Below are positions 1-8,902 of a DNA stretch of 35,481 nucleotides, piece after piece; positions within the stretch are counted from its first letter, which is position 1, and each line of letters begins with the position of its first letter. Where the stretch lies: the NCBI GenBank assembly GCA_038043285.1, contig JBBTCJ010000052.1, positions 1 through 35,481 on the forward strand. Direction: 5' to 3'. Below the pieces are notes generated by a model. That model was not told the DNA's origin. It saw only the letters and a list, made by a program, of their open reading frames with translations, and searched no databases. The translations under genes were made by a program, and so were the position numbers. Origin of the DNA: JBBTCJ01 sp038043285. Lineage in GTDB: Bacteria; Planctomycetota; Phycisphaerae; UBA1845.

Positions 1-90
1 GCTATATTCCTCGGCCCCTTACGGGGCCACAAAAGATCCCGCCGGAAGTGTCACGAACCCGGAGCGTTGTCGGCAGGGTTGGTGGGGGGA

Positions 91-118
91 TTGCAGCGAC
101 GGGGGAGGGCAGTAGAAT
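91..118 (+). promoter_or_regulatory. Probable sigma-70 type promoter for rpmI-rplT
   Basis: TTGCAG at 91-96 and TAGAAT at 113-118 are separated by 16 bases, a reasonable match to -35 and -10 boxes. Transcription would start near 125, giving a leader of about 85 bases before the L35 start at 211. Prediction from base pattern only. Confidence 0.45.
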
Positions 119-127
119 ACGGTGCTC

Positions 128-159
128 GGCTCCGGCAACACGCTTGGTGCGTTGGAGCC
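128..159 (+). promoter_or_regulatory. Stem-loop in the rpmI leader
   Basis: GGCTCC (128-133) can pair with GGAGCC (154-159), and CGC (141-143) with GCG (149-151), giving an imperfect hairpin with loop TTGGT. Ribosomal protein L20 is known to repress its own operon by binding leader RNA in other bacteria, so this is a candidate control element. A specific resemblance to known L20 leaders was not established. Confidence 0.3.
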
Positions 160-210
160 GTTGCGTTACGATCGGAATCGCCAGGCGGAGAGGTAAAGGA
201 CGGTCGAACC

Positions 211-408
211 ATGCCGAAGCTGAAGGGACACAAGGGACTCAAGAAGCGCGTCCGCATTACGGCCACGGGTAAGGTGAAGTACAAGGCGCCCAACACGGGC
301 CACCTGATGAGCGGTAAGAGCGGGAATCGCAAGCGTCGTCTGCGTAGCCGCGCAGTCCTCAAGGGGACCGTTCGCAAGGCGATCGTCAATGCGGTGCGAC
401 ACGCGTAG
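211..408 (+). CDS. rpmI: 50S ribosomal protein L35
   Basis: L35 is a small basic protein of the large ribosomal subunit. The 65-residue product begins MPKLKGHKGLKKR and carries the family's KxKAPNTGHLMSGKS-like centre followed by a basic stretch (RKRRLRSRA), and its length is the usual one. The open frame extends upstream, but the ATG at 211 gives the conserved N-terminus and has AAGGA at 196-200, ten bases upstream. L20 follows after 77 bases in the classic rpmI-rplT order. The infC gene, usually just upstream, is not visible in the 210 bases before it, so either infC lies off the window or this pair is separate from it. Confidence 0.97.
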   Translation: MPKLKGHKGLKKRVRITATGKVKYKAPNTGHLMSGKSGNRKRRLRSRAVLKGTVRKAIVNAVRHA

Positions 409-485
409 TGAACATGCAGGTCTTCGGCCCGCGCTTCGGTCTCCGAGGGCGGTGAGGCTTGTAGAACATCGGGAGTCATTAAGCC

Positions 486-857
486 ATGAGTCGAGCGACA
501 TACGGGGCTGCCCGTCATCGAAAGAAAGTACGTACGCTCCGCAAGGTGCGAGGCTTCCGCGGTCCGGCGGGAAACCAATGGCGTCTTGCTCAGGAAACGC
601 TGGTTCGTGCGCAGCGCACCGCGTTTCGCGATCGACGTCGGCGGAAGCGGGAGTTTCGGGCGCTTTGGATCACGCGGCTTACAGCCGCTTGCCGAATGCG
701 CGGGATTGCCTACAGCCGGTTTATCTACGGCTTGGCGGAAGCCAACGTACAAATCAATCGCAAGATGCTCAGCGAAATCGCGATTGCGTCGCCGACCGAC
801 TTTGACGCGATTGTGGACATCGCGAAGAAACACCTGGACAAGTCCGTGGCGGCCTGA
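486..857 (+). CDS. rplT: 50S ribosomal protein L20
   Basis: L20 binds 23S rRNA early in large-subunit assembly and often represses its own operon. The 123-residue product begins MSRATYGAARHRKKV, has the strongly basic N-terminal arm (residues 10-60, including RGFRGPAGNQWRLA), and then the globular domain with WITRLTAACRMRG and YSRFIYGL motifs, ending in the usual helix with KKHLDKSVAA. The length is slightly above the common 115-120. It lies 77 bases after rpmI and is probably co-transcribed with it. The next gene lies on the other strand, so the transcript should end in the 180-base gap that follows. Confidence 0.97.
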   Translation: MSRATYGAARHRKKVRTLRKVRGFRGPAGNQWRLAQETLVRAQRTAFRDRRRRKREFRALWITRLTAACRMRGIAYSRFIYGLAEANVQINRKMLSEIAIASPTDFDAIVDIAKKHLDKSVAA

Positions 858-1003
858 TCGTGGTTCAGATTGAACGGCCCAAGTCCTTTTCTTGTCAGAG
901 CCGCGGTCGTGAGAGAGGGAAGGTCGAGATTTCGATTCCCCGCATTTTGGCCATTCAGAAGCATCAGACGAATTGGCACCAAGAGATATCGCGCGGGCGT
1001 TAA

Positions 1004-1033
1004 GCCGGCGGCTCGGCGTCGCTCAATGCCGGC
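1004..1033. terminator. Possible stem-loop between convergent genes
   Basis: GCCGGC at 1004-1009 is repeated as GCCGGC at 1028-1033, and each can pair with the other across an 18-base loop. It sits where the rightward rplT transcript and the leftward nine-gene array meet. There is no T-tract, so an intrinsic terminator is doubtful. Confidence 0.2.
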
Positions 1034-1036
1034 GCT

Positions 1037-2212
1037 TCACGGCTTCTTGGCAAGTTCTTCGTAATACTGCTCGACAAGCCGGCGGTAGCGCTTCGGAAAG
1101 CTCTCGCGAAGTGCTTGCAGGACACGCTCTCGCTCCGCGGGGGGCATGGCGCCCCAGGTTTCACCGGGATTAACGCGACGCCCGGAACGGAGCATACCCG
1201 GTTCCGGGTTGCCACTGGGAAGCGACGAATCCTGCATCGGGGATTGCGGAGCTTGGCCGCTCTTGCTCTGACCCCCGCTCGATCCACTGGAGCCGCTGCT
1301 GCACGCGTTTTTCTCCCGATCCTCCGCCTCCTTGATCATCTTGTCCAACAGTTCGAGGACGCGTTGCTGTCGTTGTTGGACGGTTTCTCCCGCGTCGGCG
1401 TTCTTTAAGCGCCGTCCGGAGTATTGCATCAAGTCGACCACTTCACCCATCATCTCCGGCTCGCGGTTGGAAAGCTCAAGCAGGATCTGCCGGGCGGAAA
1501 GCGCCAACCGCGACGGAGCATCGGGGAAATCAGCCAGAAAAGCGCGCAACGCGTGATCCGCTTCCTCGAATCGCAGGTCTCCCAGCAGGCAGTAGCCGCG
1601 CAGAAAGCCCATCTCGGGAGCGAAATACGAATAGGCGGCCAGCCGCGCGCCGCCGTCACCGCTGAGTTCGCCGATCCTTTCGGCGGCTTCGATCAAGCGG
1701 TCAAGCCCCACGAGCGCTTTGATTTCGTACGCCGCCGCGTTGACCGCGACGAAGGGGTTGGCGTCGTGCGACAAACTTTCCATCCGTTGGGCACATGCGA
1801 GGTGATCGTCGGCGTCGTAGGCGTCGAGTCCTTCCCGGAACGGCGTGGAAAAGACGGCCAGGCCTTGCGCGAGGAACTCTTCGGGATCGCAATCGCGACA
1901 GGCGCTCCACTGGGTGCGGAGGAGTTCGGCCGCTTCGGCGGGAACCTTGGTGTCAACGCTGACCGCGGTCACGAACCGGTCAGCCGGTCCGCGGTCGATA
2001 CCCGCGAAGCCGATCGTGGCGCGGACGACGCATATCAACACCACGACGTGGAGCGGGCGGGCGGCGAACCGACACGCGCCCAAGAACAGACGCACCGGCT
2101 CAGGAGGGAGTATGGCGGCCCCCAAAGCAGGGGGGCTGGAGGAGGCGCCGGCCCTTGGCCGCTCGGTCACGGTACGGGATGAAAGGGTCGGTCGGTCTAT
2201 TTGACGGTCCAT
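1037..2212 (-). CDS. Membrane-anchored protein with TPR-like region and Ser/Gly linker; last gene of the vWA/DUF4175 array
   Basis: I do not recognise a named family for this 391-residue protein. A single hydrophobic segment (about residues 50-70) precedes a helical region. Around residues 175-215 that region has TPR-like spacing (GFLRGYCLLGDLRFEEAD, then LADFPDAPS). A low-complexity Ser/Gly linker follows near residues 300-315. The last 39 residues contain PPAERERVLQALRESFPKRY and a closing EQYYEEL, a tail type I associate with proteins encoded beside DUF4175 genes. The frame stays open to 2275, but that start would overlap the upstream gene by 43 bases; the ATG at 2212 leaves a 20-base gap and is preferred. 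As last gene of the array it may be an accessory subunit of the same envelope complex; this is inference. Confidence 0.65.
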   Translation of the reverse strand: MDRQIDRPTLSSRTVTERPRAGASSSPPALGAAILPPEPVRLFLGACRFAARPLHVVVLICVVRATIGFAGIDRGPADRFVTAVSVDTKVPAEAAELLRTQWSACRDCDPEEFLAQGLAVFSTPFREGLDAYDADDHLACAQRMESLSHDANPFVAVNAAAYEIKALVGLDRLIEAAERIGELSGDGGARLAAYSYFAPEMGFLRGYCLLGDLRFEEADHALRAFLADFPDAPSRLALSARQILLELSNREPEMMGEVVDLMQYSGRRLKNADAGETVQQRQQRVLELLDKMIKEAEDREKNACSSGSSGSSGGQSKSGQAPQSPMQDSSLPSGNPEPGMLRSGRRVNPGETWGAMPPAERERVLQALRESFPKRYRRLVEQYYEELAKKP

Positions 2213-2232
2213 TGCGTACTCCGTCGGAAAGA

Positions 2233-4092
2233 TTACGGCTTTCGATCGTGCATTTCCCTGGCGATATCCATGCACTCGGTTTGCCGTCGTGAAAGCTTTA
2301 CGAGTCCGTCAGCGGCGACCTGCTGGGGTTCGTCGCCGGATTGCAAACCGGTGTGAATGGCCTGCGTTCGCGTGTTCACCCGCTGTTGGCTGGCCCGAAG
2401 GAGCTTGAGCTCCGCGGATTCGGGCAGCAGCGGAGGCTCGCCACTTTGCGAACTGCCGCCCTGTTTGCCCTGCTCGTTCTCCTGCTGCATGCGTTTGACG
2501 GCCTCGAGAAGCTGCTCCAGGGTGCCAACGATTTCCTGCTGGATGACCTGAGTGACGGCGCCGACCTGAGCCGCGGCGAGTCGTTCCGCCGAGGCGGTCA
2601 TGTCCTCGGAAAGCTGTTCGACCACGCGGGGAAACGCGATGGTGGTCCCCTCTTCGTCGAGAATGTGCAGGCAGCCGGCGGCCTGCTCCGAGACGGCCCG
2701 CTGTGCTGCGGACAGGTCCGCAAGCTGTAACTGCTCGGCGCGCTTGAATTTGTCGCCACCCAGGCGATCCAGAACGAGCGTCGATTCGTTGATCGGCCGC
2801 TGCCTGGTGAGCATGTCGCGGAAGCGGGCTTCCAAGTCTCGCAGGGTTTCCTCCCGTTCTTCCTTGCGAAGCTGCTGAAGCTTCTCCTCCAGCTCTTTTT
2901 CCGCGAGTTCAAGCTGGTCAACCGCGCGATCCTGTTTAGGTTGGGCCTGGTCGGGCTGTTGCTGATCGAGCGATTCGGAGGCGTCGTTCATCTCCTTTTC
3001 GGCTTGCTCGACGTTCTTTTGTCCGGGAGTGGATTCGCCCGGCTTCCCGCCCGATGGTTTGCCGGCGCTGGAGCTTTGCTGCTGCATTTGCTGGCCAAGG
3101 CTCTTGGTTTGCTGGGCGGTGTCGCGCTGCTTCTGGGCCATCTGCGCGGAAGGCTGTTGCTGTTCGAGAGCCTTCTTCGCGGCCTCAAGGTGTTCCCTGG
3201 CCTGCTGAAGGCTCTTGTCGGCCTGCTGCTGTTGCTTCTCAGCCGTCGGAGGGTCGCGTCGTTGCAGGCTGTCCGCGGCATCGCTCATGGACTGTGAAGC
3301 GGATTGCAAGAACTGTGCGGCTGCCTGGCTTTGCTCGCGGGCCTGTTTCAACGACTCGGATTCATCGGAAGGCGTTTCGGCGATACGTTGAACCTGCTCC
3401 GCCAGCTCCTTGGCCTCCTTGGCGAGGGCTTCCTCGGACGGCGCGGCCTTCTCGGGGCTCCCGCCGGACTCCTGCTTTTTGGCGCCGTCCTGGCTCCATT
3501 CGCCATGCTTTCGGGCGAGGTTGGCAACGACCCGAAGGGCTTGGTCGAGTTGCTGCTTCATCTTCGCGGCGGCGGCGGATTGTTCCGAGGCGGATCGCAG
3601 CCCGCGCTCCTGTTCGAGGAGCTTGCCGATTTCCTGGCGGAACTTTTCGAGCGTTTCGATCTGGTTGCGCCGCTGTTCGTTGGCGCTGTCACGTTCCAGG
3701 AGAATGCTCAGGAGGGCATCGGCGTCACCCAGCCAGTTGTCCTGTTGATCGAGGGCGAGATGCACGGAGGCGGGGTCTTCGAGCAGTCTGACGATATCGT
3801 CCAGTTTGTCGGTGAGGCCCAGCTCGCCGGCGCGCTCCAAGGCGCGAGCCAGGCGCTGGGCGTTTTCGGGTTCGCGTTCGGCGAGTTCTTCGCTCAGGCG
3901 GTACAGGCGATCCTGGAACCGCTGAAAGCGATCACGGATCATCTCTTCCTTGGCTGCCAGCGGGTGGACCGACTTGGAAGACGGCTCTATGGTGCCCTGT
4001 TGGGCGAGGGCGGTTGCGGTCAGCACGACCGCAAGCAGTGATGCGCGAACCGCGTAGGTCATCCGCGCCGGCGTATGGAGCTTCGAGAGCAT
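2233..4092 (-). CDS. Secreted or membrane-anchored Gln-rich coiled-coil protein (DUF4175 C-terminal-like)
   Basis: The 619-residue product starts with a basic stretch and a hydrophobic segment ending TALAQQ, a probable signal peptide or anchor. Almost all the rest is charged, Gln-rich heptad sequence expected to form coiled coils. Two segments resemble each other: one around MSDAADSLQRRDPP..AEKQQQQADKSL and one around MNDASESLDQQQPDQ..PKQDRAVDQL. That composition matches the long C-terminal tail of single-chain DUF4175 proteins of Alphaproteobacteria, so the protein may be the detached tail of its upstream neighbour. Other in-frame ATGs lie at 4164 (14-base overlap with the upstream gene), 4116 and 4062. 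I chose 4092 because GGGGG lies six bases upstream and it leaves a normal signal peptide. Confidence 0.7.
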   Translation of the reverse strand: MLSKLHTPARMTYAVRASLLAVVLTATALAQQGTIEPSSKSVHPLAAKEEMIRDRFQRFQDRLYRLSEELAEREPENAQRLARALERAGELGLTDKLDDIVRLLEDPASVHLALDQQDNWLGDADALLSILLERDSANEQRRNQIETLEKFRQEIGKLLEQERGLRSASEQSAAAAKMKQQLDQALRVVANLARKHGEWSQDGAKKQESGGSPEKAAPSEEALAKEAKELAEQVQRIAETPSDESESLKQAREQSQAAAQFLQSASQSMSDAADSLQRRDPPTAEKQQQQADKSLQQAREHLEAAKKALEQQQPSAQMAQKQRDTAQQTKSLGQQMQQQSSSAGKPSGGKPGESTPGQKNVEQAEKEMNDASESLDQQQPDQAQPKQDRAVDQLELAEKELEEKLQQLRKEEREETLRDLEARFRDMLTRQRPINESTLVLDRLGGDKFKRAEQLQLADLSAAQRAVSEQAAGCLHILDEEGTTIAFPRVVEQLSEDMTASAERLAAAQVGAVTQVIQQEIVGTLEQLLEAVKRMQQENEQGKQGGSSQSGEPPLLPESAELKLLRASQQRVNTRTQAIHTGLQSGDEPQQVAADGLVKLSRRQTECMDIAREMHDRKP

Positions 4093-4150
4093 GCGGAACC
4101 CCCGTGGGTGAATCATCCCCGCACCACGCCGCCAGCCCGGCGACGCGGCG

Positions 4151-6310
4151 TCACTTCTTTTCATCGAACAGTTGGCTGCCCTGCTTTTCGTAGGCGTCCT
4201 GCGTCTCTTTTTTCAGTTCGTTTTGCAGGCGCAGGACGTCCCGGAGCATGTTGACAGCCTCCTGATACCCTTCCCATTGTATCATGTTGGCCAGGATTTC
4301 GCGCATTTGTGACAGAACGGCGACCTGCTGGGCGTCAACCCGGGCTGCGAGGTCGTCGGACGGCGATTGAATCCAGCGAGCGAAGGCGTCGGTGGCCTCG
4401 GGAAGGCTCCGCCGGGAGAGGCCGGCGAGTGGGTCGGCAACCTTGCCACCCAGACGTTCCTGGACGGTCTCGGTCATCAGTTGGTTGATGCTCAACTCGG
4501 TAAGAACCTGTGCGACCTGCTGGCGGATAACGTTGACCGACCCAGCAATGCTCCGCTGACGGCGTTCGAGCGTCTGGGCTTTGTCGGCCCGCCCGGTGGC
4601 ATCTGGCGGGGCAGCAGGGGGGTTCATGAGCGAAAGCAGCTCTCCGCGAAGGCGTTCCTGGGCATCGGTCAATCGCTCGAAGTCCATACGAAACTCCTGC
4701 TCGCGGCGCGCGAGTTCAGCCAGGAACTCATCGACGGTCACGATGCGAAGGACAACTTCGGGCGATTCGGCGACGTTGGGGCCGTTGACGTCGTCAAAGT
4801 CCGCGGCCCGCGCGCGAAGGGCGATGCGGTCGCCGGGCGCGGGGGCTTGCTCGGCGACATTCCACGTGAAACTTGTGGAATAATTGGTGCCGCCGGGCTG
4901 AAAATCGGGCAAGACGATCAGGTCTTCCCGCATTTCGTCGCGGGTGAGCTTGAACAACGCTTCGGCACGAGCGAGACCGTAGGTATCGGCGAATTCGAGT
5001 TCCAGGGGAATGAGGGCCTGGGCGGTGATCATGTCACCTACTCCCGGCGCTTTCAGGCGGACCGACGGAGCGTCGTCTTTCACCACGCGGATAGCGATCT
5101 TCGTCGCTTGCTTGCTCTCCAGATCGGCGTCATCCAGAAGTTGGAAATGAAACGTGGCGGTTTCAACCGGGGTGACGGACATTTGAAAACGATCCGCGCC
5201 CGGAGCAAGCTCACCGATGGACTGTGTTCCGGCCATTAAGGACGCGCGAACGACAGGCTTGTTGGTCTCCACATCGAAGGATATGCGACTGCCCGGGAGG
5301 ATCTGGACGGCGCGCTCCTCCTCGCCAAGACTGAACAAGGGGAGCCGGGTGTAGGCGGGGGGGGCGACGCTGAGTCGGGCACGCACGACGCGGGGGCGTT
5401 CAAGAAGGCGGGCCCTGAATGATTCCGTGACGTCGTCGCCGCCCTCAAGTTGGAACCAGAAATCCTCTTGCGCATTCTTGAAGGTAAAGCGATAGCTGCC
5501 GGTGCTGCCGACGGTGACCATGGTCTCGCGGCCGTAGCGACCGGGATCGGTTTTGTACACGAAGTCAACGTCGCGCGGAGCGACGCCTTGGGCGTGGGCC
5601 TGAATCACCAAGTCATCGCCGCGAGCGCCGATCAGCTCACCGTTCCGGAGTTCAACGAAAAGTTGCGTCTTTCTCGGCCAGGGAACGTCGCGTAATAAGA
5701 CGTCGCGAGCGAACCAGATGGCGACAGTTTCAGGGGCCGCGACGAGTGTTGCGGCTGTCAGGGCAAGCGTTGCGGCGATCGCCAACGCGGACCACCTGAC
5801 GCGGGTGCGGTCGAGAATGGCGCCGAAGTCAAGGTCGGCGACGGCGGGGGCAGCACTTCGCACGACCTCGGCCATCAGCGAGCGAGAGTTGGTGGCCTCG
5901 GAACCGGCTTCTCCGGAGCCGAATCGCACCGCGGAAATGAGTACCGACGAAAGTGCGGGAAAGCGGCGTTCGAGGAGATTGGCGACGTCGGCGGGTTGAA
6001 TGGCGGCGCGCAGTGGTCGGATGAGCCGTTTCCAAACCAGCCAAGCGATGGACGCAAGTGTCATCGCGAGAAGGGTTGCGCGCATGCTCCATCGCACACC
6101 GCGCGATCCATAGTCGGCGAGGTACTGGGTGACCGCCGCGGTGAAGGTGAAGACGACGACGAACGCCGCACCTTCGATCAGCACCAAGCGGCGAAGGGAT
6201 CGGGCGGCGGCGGTCAACCGCCCATGCACGGTGGGATCCAGCCCTGGACCCGACCAATGTTCGCGATTCGAGAATGTCGCCGCGGTCTGAGTCACAGCAA
6301 TCGATTCCAT
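4151..6310 (-). CDS. DUF4175-type membrane protein
   Basis: This is a 719-residue envelope protein of unknown biochemical role. Two hydrophobic segments lie near residues 45-65 and 75-95 and a third near 175-195 (ALAIAATLALTAATLVAA). A long beta-rich periplasmic region follows, with the APPAYTRLPL motif typical of DUF4175 proteins and several immunoglobulin-like stretches. The C-terminal 200 residues are helical, starting around FLAELARREQEFRMDFERLTDAQ. Single-chain relatives continue into a long Gln-rich coiled coil; here that part is a separate gene directly downstream. The ATG at 6310 overlaps the end of the upstream vWA gene by 19 bases; a GTG at 6325 is the alternative. The overlap suggests coupled translation. 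Confidence 0.75.
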   Translation of the reverse strand: MESIAVTQTAATFSNREHWSGPGLDPTVHGRLTAAARSLRRLVLIEGAAFVVVFTFTAAVTQYLADYGSRGVRWSMRATLLAMTLASIAWLVWKRLIRPLRAAIQPADVANLLERRFPALSSVLISAVRFGSGEAGSEATNSRSLMAEVVRSAAPAVADLDFGAILDRTRVRWSALAIAATLALTAATLVAAPETVAIWFARDVLLRDVPWPRKTQLFVELRNGELIGARGDDLVIQAHAQGVAPRDVDFVYKTDPGRYGRETMVTVGSTGSYRFTFKNAQEDFWFQLEGGDDVTESFRARLLERPRVVRARLSVAPPAYTRLPLFSLGEEERAVQILPGSRISFDVETNKPVVRASLMAGTQSIGELAPGADRFQMSVTPVETATFHFQLLDDADLESKQATKIAIRVVKDDAPSVRLKAPGVGDMITAQALIPLELEFADTYGLARAEALFKLTRDEMREDLIVLPDFQPGGTNYSTSFTWNVAEQAPAPGDRIALRARAADFDDVNGPNVAESPEVVLRIVTVDEFLAELARREQEFRMDFERLTDAQERLRGELLSLMNPPAAPPDATGRADKAQTLERRQRSIAGSVNVIRQQVAQVLTELSINQLMTETVQERLGGKVADPLAGLSRRSLPEATDAFARWIQSPSDDLAARVDAQQVAVLSQMREILANMIQWEGYQEAVNMLRDVLRLQNELKKETQDAYEKQGSQLFDEKK

Positions 6311-8790
6311 TTCCGCATGGCCCACTCGGCGGACATGAGGAGCACGAGAAGAGTAAGCACGCTCCCGTTATCCCACAACGTGGTGGGGCGGGAGCGGATC
6401 AGGATTTCTTCGTGAGAGTCGGGGATGGTTTCGGGAATTGCAGCGGCTTCGTCAACCCGCCAATAGCGTCCGCCGGCGGAACCGTCTGCGAGGGCTTGGA
6501 GCGCGGACCGACTCATCTGCGGTCGCGCGATTTCGAGGTTCGGGCGCGAAACGATCAGTTCGCGCTCGGCGCGATCGGTTTCCCCGGGAACGATCGCGGA
6601 AGCCTGAACGCTCAGGCGGAAGCTGCCCGTGGCGTCGGGAACGAATCGACCCTCGTACCAGCCCGGGCGGTCAGGGTTGGCGGCCAGGGCAAGCTCGCCG
6701 CGACGATCCTCGATTTCGAACTGGACGTTGACGGACGGAACGTTCACCGGCTCATAGCGGGCATCGAGAAGCCTGGCCGAAACGGTAACTGCTTCGCCCA
6801 GCGCGGGACGCTCATTGTCCACCGCGAGCATGACGCGGCGACTCCCGCCAAGAAGCTTTCCCTCGGAGAGATAGCGAACGAGCTGAATCCAAAACCGGTT
6901 GTAATAATTCTCGTCAACCCGCCGCCAACGCCAACTGGAATCGAAACCGAGAAACGCGGTTCTGCCGGCGCCCACGAACTGGGTGGCGGCCAGCACGTGA
7001 CCGCCGTAGGCGTTGCGCATGCGTGGGTCTCCGTGCCGCATCAGCACGGTGGCGACGGGCTTTTCGCGGAGAACCGGGTAGTGCCAGTACACGTCGCCCA
7101 CACCCTGCCAGGCGAGCTTCGTAGCCACCGGATCGTCGGAAAGGCGCAGGATCGGATGGGCACACGCCGACGGAGGAATCTCGATCGGGCGGGGCGAGAC
7201 CTGATAATGCCCGATCTGGTTGAGCACCAAGTCCGCCTCGGGGTCGGTGCTCACCGGAAGAAGATCAACGAGCGGCTTGAAGGCGGGATCGCGCAACAGG
7301 CCCGGCGTGTGCGGACGCGCGGCGACGTAGAGCAGTCCGCCGCCGTACTGGGACACGAACTTGTCGACCAGGCGACACCAGTCTTCATCGAGATCGCCCT
7401 GGTCGGGATCCATAAGCATGATGACGTCGTAGCCGAACAGTTCCTCGGCGGTCAGCGGCAGGTGGTCGATGACCACGTCGCCGTCGCGAACCGCGTTCAC
7501 GTCGGCGGACTGGAGCCAGCAACTCAGGTCCACGGTCGCGTCACGTTGCAGAAGAACGGTCACGAAACGGTAGTCCCAGTTTGGGGCGCCGGCGATGAGA
7601 AGTACGCGAAGCTTGGCGTCGATGACGCGGACCGCAATGTCCTTGCGATTGTCCTCGGTGATGGATTCGTCCTCGACGGCGTCGACCGAAACGCGATAGA
7701 GGTATCGTCCGGGGCGTTCCTGCCGAAGCTCGAAGGAAACGGGTTCGACGCCACCGCCCGGCGGCACCACGACGATGCGCGCGTCCACCAGGCGTTCACC
7801 GCCATCGGCGAGGCTGCGCTCCTGGAGGACCACGCGGAGTCGTTCGCCGTCGATGCCCTCGTTCGCGAATCGTGCGTTAATCGAGAAGGGATCCTGCTGG
7901 AAGACGTTCTCCGGCGCGGAAAGCTCGCTGACGCGAACGTTGCGCGGAGGCGAGGGGTCGCCGATGCCCACGGCGTGAATGGCGATGCCGCGTTCGGCGG
8001 CGAAGCGGGCGACGTCCTCGGCACTCGCTCCCTGGTTAAAGCCGCCATCGCTGAAGACGATCATACCGGCGATGGGCGCGCCGGCGGCGGACTCGACGGC
8101 GCGGCGAAACGCTCGTTCAATGTTGGTGGTCGACCCGTTGGCGGGAAGATTCAGAGGGAGCTGGTCAACGCCGAGCAGATCGGAAGGCGGCGCCGACGGT
8201 GGCTCGTTCTGATCCATTCCGCCTCCGGGTCCGCCTGATCGCGGCGACTCGACCGCTTCGCGCGAGGCGCGAGCCGTCCCCACGAGCACCGGCTCGTCAC
8301 CGAAGGAAAACAGCCGGATGCGATTTCGATCCGCGAGGCCCTTGAGGAGCCCGCGGTCCTGGGACGCCAACAAATGGCGCATAAGGTCCGTTCGGCGGAT
8401 GGTCGGCGAATTCGCATCGCCCAGCGCGGCCTTGACGCTTTCGCGAGCGGTTTCGTCGCGGTAATTGTCGGAAAGGTCCATGCTCGAAGAGGTATCCGCC
8501 AGAACGACGGTGTAGGAATCGATCCAACGGCGGAGGATACGAACGCGGACGGGGTCGAGAAGGATGGCCGCAAGAAGGGTGAGAATCAGGCAGCGAAGGA
8601 CAGCCATGACGAGACGGGCCGCGGAGGAGGCGCCGACTCGGCCCTCGCGGCGGTACATCCACGCGACAGCCCACAGCGCGGCGATGAAAATCGCCACGGC
8701 GGCGACGGCCGCCCAACCTTTCGGCGCGCGGCGGAGCTCGGTGACAAAGCGGATTTCGTCACTAGCGGTCGAAGCGAGGAGTTGTCCCAT
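6292..8790 (-). CDS. vWA membrane protein with glutamine-amidotransferase-like domain
   Basis: The product (832 residues) has two N-terminal transmembrane segments (about 26-46 and 59-80) followed at once by a von Willebrand A domain. Its metal site shows as DTSSSM at residues 99-104, with a later strand IAGMIVFSDGG. Around VLLIAGAPNWDYRFV a class-I glutamine-amidotransferase-like fold begins. I see no catalytic Cys in the usual nucleophile elbow, so it is probably a binding domain. A last transmembrane helix closes the protein (LLVLLMSAEWAM). The plan matches the next gene upstream, so the two are probably ancient paralogues. The frame is open to 8943, but that would overlap the upstream gene by 41 bases; the ATG at 8790 gives a normal N-terminus. 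A GTG at 8802 with AGGGA just upstream is an alternative. Confidence 0.8.
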   Translation of the reverse strand: MGQLLASTASDEIRFVTELRRAPKGWAAVAAVAIFIAALWAVAWMYRREGRVGASSAARLVMAVLRCLILTLLAAILLDPVRVRILRRWIDSYTVVLADTSSSMDLSDNYRDETARESVKAALGDANSPTIRRTDLMRHLLASQDRGLLKGLADRNRIRLFSFGDEPVLVGTARASREAVESPRSGGPGGGMDQNEPPSAPPSDLLGVDQLPLNLPANGSTTNIERAFRRAVESAAGAPIAGMIVFSDGGFNQGASAEDVARFAAERGIAIHAVGIGDPSPPRNVRVSELSAPENVFQQDPFSINARFANEGIDGERLRVVLQERSLADGGERLVDARIVVVPPGGGVEPVSFELRQERPGRYLYRVSVDAVEDESITEDNRKDIAVRVIDAKLRVLLIAGAPNWDYRFVTVLLQRDATVDLSCWLQSADVNAVRDGDVVIDHLPLTAEELFGYDVIMLMDPDQGDLDEDWCRLVDKFVSQYGGGLLYVAARPHTPGLLRDPAFKPLVDLLPVSTDPEADLVLNQIGHYQVSPRPIEIPPSACAHPILRLSDDPVATKLAWQGVGDVYWHYPVLREKPVATVLMRHGDPRMRNAYGGHVLAATQFVGAGRTAFLGFDSSWRWRRVDENYYNRFWIQLVRYLSEGKLLGGSRRVMLAVDNERPALGEAVTVSARLLDARYEPVNVPSVNVQFEIEDRRGELALAANPDRPGWYEGRFVPDATGSFRLSVQASAIVPGETDRAERELIVSRPNLEIARPQMSRSALQALADGSAGGRYWRVDEAAAIPETIPDSHEEILIRSRPTTLWDNGSVLTLLVLLMSAEWAMRKWNRLL

Positions 8791-8902
8791 TCCGGTAATC
8801 ACTGTTCCCTGCGTCTGACCTCCATGCACTGGCCCCGGTGTGAAAGGCACGACGTCCGCTCGCTTCTCGTCGCGGCAAACGGCGGAGGACACTGCATCAC
8901 GT

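Noticed and set aside
51..833. Long minus-strand open frame across the rpmI-rplT region
   Set aside because: It runs antisense to two unmistakable ribosomal protein genes and has no family resemblance; high GC keeps antisense frames open.
6274..8238. 654-codon plus-strand open frame antisense to the second vWA gene
   Set aside because: The minus-strand frame has clear membrane, vWA and amidotransferase-like motifs; the plus-strand product has only GC-driven composition.
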